Below are positions 55,918-64,000 of a DNA stretch of 64,000 nucleotides, piece after piece. The position numbers were made by a program, and so were the translations under genes. Source of the stretch: Campanula takesimana (Eukaryota; Streptophyta; Magnoliopsida; Asterales; Campanulaceae); the NCBI GenBank assembly GCA_026119855.1, contig JAOWBW010000381.1, positions 868,001 to 932,000 of the forward strand, in the 5' to 3' direction. The notes under the pieces were generated by a model. That model was not told the origin of the DNA. It saw only the letters and a program-made list of their open reading frames with translations, and did no database searches. Position 1 is the stretch's first letter; each line of letters begins with the position of its first letter.

Positions 55918-56152
55918 CTCTAATTAGGACAAATTTTGGGTGTCCCATTGGAATTAGGACAACCTAAAAATGGAAGTATTTTATTTAATGAGACTCACAT
56001 TCACACTCACAACAACTTTCCACTCATTATTCTTTACCCCACTTTCTCTCTCCTATTTCACTTTTCATACTCACAACACCTACTCCACTAACACTTTTTC
56101 CTTAATCCCCGTGCCCAACCAAAATATCTTAATTCGGGTGGGACGGAGGGAG
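55918..56152. mobile_element. Stowaway MITE
   Basis: TA-flanked, CTCCGTCCCACTCTAATTAG ... CTTAATTCGGGTGGGACGGAGGGAG. Confidence 0.85.
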
Positions 56153-56359
56153 TATAAAATAAATTTATTAAAAAAAACAAAATTATTAAACAAATTAATC
56201 TAATAGCTATATTAAATATAAAAGAATTTAGATTATTTTCTAAATAATAAATTTAAAATAAAAAAATTATAAATCAATTTAAATTTTATTCTATGAACAT
56301 AATAAATTACTTTTTACATTCACCAAATTTAAAACAACATAAAGTAATTATCACTATTT

Positions 56360-56360
<1 letters not shown>

Positions 56361-56408
<48 letters not shown>
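56361..56408. repeat. (AT)n microsatellite
   Basis: About 23 TA units. Confidence 0.95.
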
Positions 56409-56412
<4 letters not shown>

Positions 56413-57016
56413 TTATTCCCATCATATTTCATCTTCCATGAACACCCACCATCCTCCACTTTAAACCACCATAGCCACCACCGTTCACCACCATCCAACA
56501 CCTCCACCACCGGCCGCCACCATCTACCTGTTGTAACCACCACAACCACCACCGACAAAAACAGCTTCTTCTTCCTCAATTCCGGAGACTCACCATCCAA
56601 CAAATCCAGCTTCCTTTTCTTAGATTCCGTCAATTGATCATTTGGAGAGATTTCCCCTTCCGACTCCAATTCCACTTTTTCCCTACTCAGTTTTTTCAAA
56701 TTCTCGCTAACCTTTATCTCAATCTCAATCTCAATTTTAGGAACGTCAGCACACAAGTTGCCCGCAAAATTACCAATTCCAGTATCCCGATTTACCATCC
56801 CATGGCCGCTAACAAATCTACTCGGAAAAAAATACTTACATTGGACATCAATCCAAGCAATGGACTTCTCATCTTCACAATCGAAATTCACCATTAACAT
56901 CCGGTAAAAGTCGATCAACCACCGAAAGCCTCCAAGTAAAACCTCAGCCACGGCCTTCCGCTCCATAAAACTCGATCGGACCAGCTCCAGCGCATCTCCC
57001 TTCAAATCAACCCAAA
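56409..57016 (-). pseudogene. Fragment of an RCD1/SRO-like gene (WWE domain)
   Basis: The minus strand starts inside a WWE domain: LWVDLKGDALELVRSSF, then KAVAEVLLGGFRWLIDFYRM and SIAWIDVQCKYFFP. These follow the conserved pattern of RCD1/SRO proteins (W.D....LV, KA..EV..G...LDF..M, IAWID..G.CFFP). A polar stretch with IEIEIKVSENLKKL and a KKRKLD basic box follow, also usual in that family. RCD1/SRO proteins are plant stress hubs with WWE, PARP-like and RST domains. The last two are absent. The 5' side is cut at a junction with Sirevirus pol at about 57010-57020. The end (56409-56560) turns into GGT/CCA-rich simple sequence. Confidence 0.65.
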
Positions 57017-57409
57017 GATTCGAACTTTAAACTTGTAGGTTATTCAGATGCAGACTACGCAGCGTGCACCAGTGACAGGAAGAGCACAAGTGGAACATTT
57101 CATTTCATTGGAAATCGACTTATAGCATGGGAAAGCAAGAGACAAGCTGCTGTGTCCATCTCCACTACTGAAACAGAACATATTGCTGCTGAAAGCTGCT
57201 GCTGCCAAATCTTATGGATGAAGCAACAACCTGTGGACTATGGGATTCATGAAGAGAATTATCCAATTATCTGCGATAATATGTCCACCATAGCAGTTTC
57301 CAATCCTGCCAAGCACTATTACCAAGCTCATCAACATCTAATATCATCTCCTCAAGAATTAACAAGTGGTCTCTTGAAAGGAGAAATGGGTATGCTTAAT
57401 CTTAGCTAA
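57017..57409 (+). pseudogene. Second Sirevirus copy: RNase H end of pol
   Basis: Reads GYSDADYAACTSDRKSTSG and STTETEHIAAESCCCQ, close to the copy at 1-825, and ends EMGMLNLS before TAA 57407-57409. Compared with the first copy it lacks most of the segment between SNP and LKGEMGM, so an internal deletion or scramble has occurred. The left end is fused to the WWE fragment. Confidence 0.85.
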
Positions 57410-58241
57410 ATGATTTATTGATACTAATGTATTTGCTTGATAAGTGTGCAAAATAGGTTAAGTTTCATGCGCCCTGCGCAAACATATGTCTACGCATGAA
57501 ACAACAGTTTTGAGATTTATAGAATCTCTGCGCTATCAATGCGCTGCGCATGACTAACCATGCGCAAATCATCGTGGATCGCAGGTAAGTGCTCTATTCA
57601 TTAGATTTTGCACATAGGTCCTTGACTAAAAATTCAACGCTGAGTCACAAGGGTACTTGTGTAATTCAAATTTTCCCGCGCTTTTATTTTTTGAATTTTC
57701 CTGGAAAATTACCTCTTTACCCCTACGCATGTACCATTGTCATTTAATGCAAACTGCAATTCATGACAGCGCACCTTGCGAATGTCTGCTCACCATTTAA
57801 TGAGGAAGGTGATGCGACAGCCGTCAGCCTCTTTTCGCTGACACACGCGCGCGCAAAGACTGCGCACGCGCGTCCCCCATTCGGCCACGTCACCCTGCTA
57901 ACGTGCGCCCGTACTTTCACTGACTCACCATTTATGAGGAAGTCGACTTGACAGTGACCGGCTTAGGACTTCACACGCACACGCGCGCATAGGTCTGCGC
58001 ACGCCCGTTCCCTTTTATGACACGTGGTATTGCTATCCTGCGCCACTGCACATTTTCTCAAACTTTTCTTAGCTATCGTGCGCCTAACATCTCCTTCCCT
58101 ACTTAAACCATTTCTCTCTCTACTTCTCCCTTCCCTCTAAATTCTCTCTCACTCTCTTTCTAACCTCTGTTCTAAACCCTCATTTCTCATCTCCTGTTCC
58201 TTATCTTCAACCTCAACCTTTCTTCTCTCAAAACCATTTCA
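57410..58241 (+). promoter_or_regulatory. Second Sirevirus copy: spacer with TGCGCA motifs and CT-rich leader
   Basis: Counterpart of 826-1614. Carries many (C/A)TGCGCA, GCGCAC and ACGCGCG motifs (57470-58075) where the first copy has CCGCA motifs. 58085-58241 is a CT-rich leader ending at the ATG. Confidence 0.55.
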
Positions 58242-58370
58242 ATGGCGCCTAAGAAAACCAAAACTCAACCCGAAATCATCATCTCCGACTCCTCTTCGCA
58301 CTCCAATCCTGGGAACTCTCACGAAGAAGAAGTAGAACGACAATCAAGGCATCCAACCGTCAAAGACATG
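58242..58370 (+). pseudogene. Second Sirevirus copy: exon 1 of the third ORF
   Basis: 43 codons from MAPKKTKTQPEI to KDM, then GTATGTTT donor in phase 0, the same place relative to an ATG codon as in the first copy. Ser/Glu/Lys-rich. The intron runs on until the copia LTR at 58830; exon 2 is not in the window. Confidence 0.65.
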
Positions 58371-58829
58371 GTATGTTTCATTATAACTCCTTATTTTTCC
58401 GCCATTGTTGTTCTTGGAGGTCTCAAGACTCCCTTTTTCGATTTCTCCCTTATTTGTTGATCATTTTTGAAATCGATCGTTGTGTTGTATTCGTATTTGC
58501 CTGATCTATTCTTTCATGTAGTTTATTTCATGATCAATGGTCGTTACATATGTTTTTCGTCAATTTCTGTGCTCCGTAACTTCCTTGGAAGACGAACCGT
58601 TTTTCTGATTTTCTGGGTTTGTTTTAATGTCGTTGACCATACTTTTTACATGGTTGACTTCGTCCTGTTCATGCCGTCATTTCGATGTACTTTTTGTTGA
58701 ATTTTGTCAACTTTTGTTTTTCGGTGTTCTTGGGTGTTCATGTTCTTAAATATTCGTTCTTATTTTTTTTTAATATTTCATTTGGTCTATTGTTATATCC
58801 CCAAGTATTTGTGTTCTGCGGATAGTTTC
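58371..58829 (+). other. Start of the intron of the second third-ORF copy
   Basis: T-rich, with the same texture as 1702-2331 (for example TTCCGCCATTGTTGTTCTTG against TTCCGCCATTTTTGTTCTTG just after the donor). Interrupted by the LTR. Confidence 0.6.
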
Positions 58830-60367
58830 TGTTGGGTTTCGTAGTAACATGCGCAGCGGAATTAAGCATTTAAAATTTAATGAAACCCAAAGCCCATAGA
58901 TCCATTCATATGATTAAGTCAAATACAACATAATGAATACTAGAATACTAACCCTTGATGCCTTTGATTTTGCAACCTTGAATTCGATGGAGGCTTGAAA
59001 TCTTGATCATGAACAAAGCAAGAGTCACGAACTATGAAGATGATAAGTTTCACCCTCTAGCGGTATCCACACCACGAACGAATATCAAGAACACTTGATC
59101 TTGGTTGCTAGACCAAATTATGAAACACGCTTTCATAATTGTAAGAACTATATGGAATTATGAATATTCTTGTTCTTCACTTTTGGGATCTTAGAACAAG
59201 AAAATAACCTCTCAAAACCTTATGGAGGTACTCATAATCATGTGTCTAATGGCTGCTGAAAGGATCCTTTTATAGGTCCTAATCCTTAACCCTTAAGGAC
59301 TTAGGAAACCTAAATCCCGTCACCAAATTAGGCAACAAAGAATTCTGGCCGACTTGACTGGCACGGTCGTGCCCTATAATCTGGCACGGTCGTGCCATCA
59401 GGTCCGCATGATTCCCCCATATCGACCATTTTTGGCACGGTCGTGCTTGTCTTCTTGGCACGGTCGTGCCAAACATGCCGACAGGTTTTGCCTTGGTTTG
59501 GATTTATGGCACGGCCGTGCCATTTTAAGGCGCACGACCGTGCCAGAGCCAAAATCTGACATTCTTCCATAATTCCCATTTAGTCCTTTACGATTCGTTC
59601 TATTTGTGTGTGACCCTCTAGGATTACACTAAGTTGGCAATGAGTTCAAACATGAACCCATAAGATATGATTAGGTTCTAGCAAACCGTCATACCTACCC
59701 AAATAGAGTAACTAGATACAAGTTCGCATTCCTTTTAGAACATGTCATAATCCCTTTGTCCACGATGTCTTTGAACACAAGTCATGGTCAACAAGTCAAC
59801 TTTTTTTGTTCAAAACTTTTCTCGATCCCGAATATGTTGATAATCCAAATGACATTGATCCAATCAATCCATTTGGGTTTGGCCAAACATTTCACCAACA
59901 TCATTCCTTCGAGGGGCCCAAGCTTGACATCTCTCCGAAGAGGGACAAATCCATTTGGCTTATTATTCTTCCCTACGTGAATCCAATCATGCCAATCATA
60001 TCCTTTATAACTACCGTGTTAAGGCAGCGTTTGAATATGTCAAACATAATGTTCATCAAGTGGAAGACTATAATAACTTCATGTCTAAGGATTCAAATGA
60101 CATAACTAATATGAGATTTATATATGACATCGACCATGACATAAATCTCATACCGCGGGTCATGTCCAGTACCTTGTTCCAAACAAGTACCCATAAATCT
60201 AACATGATCATCCCATGATCATTTAGCCTTTATACTAGTGCTTAACAAGCTCTAGGGACGGAGATTATTATAAGCAAACACGATCCATAATAATAATCCT
60301 ATTATCTCTTTATTATCATGATAACTTACAACGTTCAACAAACGTGCCTAGGGCACCAACACCAACA
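58830..60367 (-). mobile_element. Long LTR (1538 bp) of a Ty1/copia element on the minus strand
   Basis: On the plus strand it starts TGTTGGGTTTCG and ends ACCAACACCAACA. On the minus strand it is preceded by the purine tract AAGTGGGAGATTG, so this is the 3' LTR. It sits in the intron of the second Sirevirus third ORF. Carries six copies of GGCACGGTCGTGCC or variants (59360-59544). Confidence 0.8.
59360..59544. repeat. Six copies of the 14-bp palindrome GGCACGGTCGTGCC
   Basis: Copies at 59360-59373, 59383-59396, 59434-59447 (last base differs), 59457-59470, 59508-59521 (centre GGCC) and 59531-59544 (first base differs, opposite orientation). Four are at least near-perfect palindromes around the central GGTC/GGCC. 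The rest of the LTR is AT-rich. Confidence 0.95.
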
Positions 60368-63300
60368 ATCTCCCACTTGCCCTAGGCCCAATTCCCTAGG
60401 TATCCAATACCCATGGACCTAACATGACCATCATGTTTAGCTTTATGGAAGTCTCATTGTTTAGCGTGTCTGTGACGTTATCATTAGTTGGTACTTTGCA
60501 TATATTTACGTCTCCCTTATCAACGATTTCTCGAACGATAAGAAAACGCCTAAGTATGTGTTTGGATTTAGGATGTGCCCTTGGTTCCTTTGCTTGATCA
60601 ATAGCACGACTATTATCACTAATAAAGTCTATTGAATTAGCAATGCTAGGAACCATCTTAAGTTCACAATGAACTTCTTAATCCAAACCACTTCCTTTGC
60701 AGCATCCAATGCGGCAATATACTTAGATTTAGTATGTAGAATTTAGTGACTCTGCTTGGAACCATTCCAACTTACAGCTTCACTCACTATTATTTATAAA
60801 ACTCAATTGCGATCTTTTATCATCTTTGTCGGTTTGGAAGCATGCATCCGCGTACCCATATACGACGAGATCATCTTCCATCCCTTCATAGATCATAACA
60901 ATTCTTTAGTCCTTCTTAAGTACTTTAAGAATTGTTTCACAGCCATCCAGTGATTCTCACCGGTTGTCGGATTAATAGCTACTCGTCATGCTCCAAGCAT
61001 TTAGATATATCCGGCTTAGTACTTATCATGGTATGATGGATTCAATTGCCGAAGCAAATGGCATCCCATTCATTCTTCTCACGCTCATCATTTGTCTCAG
61101 GACATTTGAGTCTTTGCATAGAAAACTCCATGTAACATTAACAACCGTCCTCTCTTAGAATCTTCCTTGCGGAATCTTCTAAATGACTTTGTCAATGTAT
61201 GTACTTTGGCTTAAACCAATTAGCCTCTTTGATCTATCTCTATAGATCTTAATGCCAAGGACATATGCAGTTTCATCCATATTCTTTATTGTGAAACACT
61301 TTCTTAACAAAGTCTTTACAGATTAAAGTATAGGAATGTCGTTTCCAATGAGAAATATGTCATCCACATATTAGATAAGGAATAGCACCATGCTCCCACT
61401 AATCTTCTTGTATATACAAGATTCATCTTCGTTCTTGATCAAGCCAAGCTCTACGACTTATCAAAACGGAGATTCCAACTCCCAAAAGATTGCTTCAATC
61501 CATCCAATGAATCTTCGCAACTTTCATACCTTTTAGAATTTTCTTGACTATCAAAACCTTTAGGTTGTATCCAATACATCCTTAAGTGAGTTCCCGTTGA
61601 GGAACGCTTGTTTTGACATCATTTTGCCAAATTTCATATTCCAAATATGAACATGTGACTATGAAAATTCTAATAAGTTTATTGCTACCCATGTAAGTTT
61701 TTCTCCAAGAAAAGTCATTCATCTCCTTTGGTTTTTACACCTTAGGTTAGAATTATCAAGTTCCAAACTTGATTATTATACATGAATTGCCTTTTAGATT
61801 TTATGACTCCAAGCCATTAATCTAAATGTGGAGTTGATATTGCATCTTTGATAGGTGGTAAATACTTCATTCTAAATGAACTTTACCTCAATACTTTCTA
61901 TTTCGAAATATCCAATATTTCTACTAATAGATTGTACCCTATCATGTATTGCAAGTTCTTGTATATCTTTTGAACGGACTTTTCACGACTCCTTGTGAAA
62001 ACTTGTTCAACTTCCATCTTAGGTTAAAATATATATTTTCTAGGTCTCGAACCATTCGAGATACATTTTACTCCCATTGATTCTTTTAGAGATAAACCAT
62101 TTATCTAGAAAAGTATCATCATAATCAACAAACCATTTGTTTCTTATGAGTAAAATTATATCCTCAAGTTTTCTTAGGATATCCCATGAAAATATATTTA
62201 TTAGATTTAAATGTGAGTGTGTTTCAGACAACTCCTTTCCAAAAGGTCTCACCATCTTAAATCTTTGCGAAAGGCAAACCGAGTTTTCTTTCATCTTTTA
62301 ACCTCTCAAGCTGGAATTCAGATTAGTATAATCATAGCGGTTTCAAATACATAACCCCAAAATTAATAATGGAAGATCAATTTGACTTTATCATCTAATG
62401 AACCATATCCAATAAGGTTCTTATACTTTCACGCAGACATATCATTTAGAATGATATTCTTAGTGAAGTTAATTTGTGAAACCATTTCATAACTTTAATG
62501 ATGACTGTCAAATTTTCGGTTTAATTATCCATCATCATGATCCAATCATAATTTTTGAATAGTTTTACCAAGTATAACCAAAATTCTCTTTTAGCATTTC
62601 TTCTTAATGCACCATACACATCAAAATGTATTAGGTCAATTAAGACATTAGCCTTTTTACCAATCATAGTAAAAGATGTCTTGATCCAAGTAAATAAGAT
62701 TTGCATAAATCATGTGATTCCAAATCATATGACTTAAAACTCCGTCCCATGGAATTTTAGATATGCATTTCTCATTTATTTTATCAAAACAATAATGCAT
62801 AAAGAATTTTAATTATTTATGTTATAGTCTTTATTATTTTGTTCTTCAAGATTTAGGATATAAGATTTATTTATATGATAACACAATGAAGTAAATCATA
62901 ATAAATAAAGCAATTTTCTTATTCCAAATAAGAAATTAATATCCTTCATTATCTTATAACAAAATAATGTTTTCTACTTCATCAGTAAAGTCACTTTACA
63001 AGTGTTCTACAAACAATGTTGCAACCATTGCATCATTACTGTTTGTAGATAAAACATTACTATAAGTAGTCTTTCATCTTACTAATTATTCTGGTATCCA
63101 ATACCCAATAATTAAATTTAGAAAGAATAATTTATAACATAAATATTCCGAGTGGTAGTCCCACTACCATTCCTTTTATTGATCACCCAAAATTTTGACT
63201 ACAATTCTAAATGGTCAATCCAATTGCCATTTTACCAAATTGCATCTATTAGAGTTATTATTATAACCAAAATTATTTCCTTTAGGTTTGACAACTCTTG

Positions 63301-64000
63301 TCTTACTTTTCTTTTGGCATTTGGCCTCTTTCCATCATGAACTATGAGCATTGGAGAATCCATTCTCCACCATCTTCATCTCCACAGTTTTTTCAGCATA
63401 TCATGCAATTCGGAGAGATTCTTATTCATTCCAAGCATGTTATAGTTCATCACAAAGTGATTATAACTTTTGGACAATGAATCAAGAATGAGATCCGTGG
63501 CTTGCTCCAATCCAATTGGACAACCAAGTTTCTCAAGATGCTCTACGTAGCCTTTATCTTAAGCATGTGAGGTTCCACTTATTGCCCTTTACTCCTTTTG
63601 CAAGAAGTGAATGCAATAATGGTTTTATACCTCTCTTGCCTAGATTTCTCTTTGAAACATGTAACTCAACTCCACGCCTATCTAATAGGCTTCCACAAGT
63701 TCCAAACTCTGTTGGAGTTTTGAGCACATAATTGCGAGCATAAGACAACTCACATTCCTAGAATCATACTCATGATTCTTGTGATTGTCTATTCCGGCTT
63801 TGGGTTCTTTAGGAATAGGCCCATCAAGAATGTATAACCCATCTTCTTGCCTTAGAACCATTCTTAGGCTCAGGATCCAATCCATGAAGTTTGTACCATT
63901 CTTTTGAAGCTTTATCCTTAACAAGGATTAATCGCAACGATTTTGGTTGTCATCTACAACTTATGCAAAATTTCCAAAATTTTACAAGTACCAATCTCAT
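60368..64000 (-). pseudogene. Decayed Ty1/copia internal region (gag to RNase H), runs off the window
   Basis: Minus-strand remnants in the expected order: gag start with NFMDWILSLRMVLRQEDGLY (near 63860-63900), a lineage-like gag part at 63554-63748, integrase-like AKREFWLYLVKLFKNYDW with LIDLIHFDVYG (62521-62706), post-integrase text at 62040-62294 and reverse transcriptase YVDDIFLIGND at about 61337-61370. Stops and shifts occur throughout; no frame exceeds about 90 codons. The 5' LTR is outside the window. Confidence 0.75.

Noticed and set aside
1..64000. tRNA or rRNA genes
   Set aside because: No cloverleaf-type or rDNA sequence was noticed; the Met-tRNA matches are retrotransposon primer sites.

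Overview
This is a stretch of eudicot plant nuclear chromosome. The signs are spliced plant-type genes, a single-exon plant MCTP (multiple C2 domain) gene, Stowaway MITEs with CTCCCTCCGT ends, Helitrons with CTAG hairpin ends, and plant-specific LTR retrotransposon families. A Caryophyllales source is possible from the repeat flavour, but that is only a weak inference. Almost the whole window is transposable elements. One host gene is nearly complete (27622-30614). Two host gene fragments are recognisable: a ZAT10/STZ-like fragment inside a Pack-MULE and an RCD1/SRO-like WWE fragment at 56409-57016.

Layout. 1-10621 is the 3' part of a Sirevirus-type Ty1/copia element: end of pol, a spliced third (env-like) ORF and a 1.5 kb 3' LTR. 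Its third ORF is split by a 3.9 kb solo LTR (2735-6603). 10877-21000 holds Stowaway MITEs, two non-autonomous Helitrons (12678-16599, with a tandemly duplicated 5' end, and 17901-19661) and a non-autonomous hAT (19892-20949). 21753-26409 is a young Ale-type copia element with identical LTRs, inserted in a foldback/minisatellite repeat. 27622-30614 is the QUIRKY/MCTP-like gene with one apparent single-base deletion.

31461-55375 is a nested stack. A Stowaway MITE is split by a hAT element (31642-55261). The hAT contains a second hAT (32165-34244), a MITE, a PIF/Harbinger (34818-47207) and a Helitron (47258-55174). The Harbinger is itself split by an 8.7 kb MULE (34892-43549). The Helitron contains a Pack-MULE, a Mutator-type MITE and a gag-only LTR element. 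Target-site duplications, or the expected A/T context for Helitrons, can be read at nearly every junction, so the order of insertion can be reconstructed.

The MULE is the most interesting unit. It carries two intact-looking spliced genes besides the transposase: a four-exon plant mobile domain (PMD/MAIN-like) gene and a three-exon OB-fold gene resembling HROB. Its mudrA-like transposase is convergent to them. Hairpin motifs of one design occur four times in each terminus and twice upstream of the OB-fold gene.

55918-64000 holds a MITE, the WWE fragment fused to a second Sirevirus pol fragment, and exon 1 of that element's third ORF. A copia element with a long LTR is inserted there on the minus strand; its LTR carries six copies of a 14-bp palindrome, and its decayed interior runs off the window end.

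Recurring theme: several unrelated LTR families each carry their own dense array of a short CpG-containing motif. All element boundaries and domain names come from reading the sequence by eye; no database search was run.
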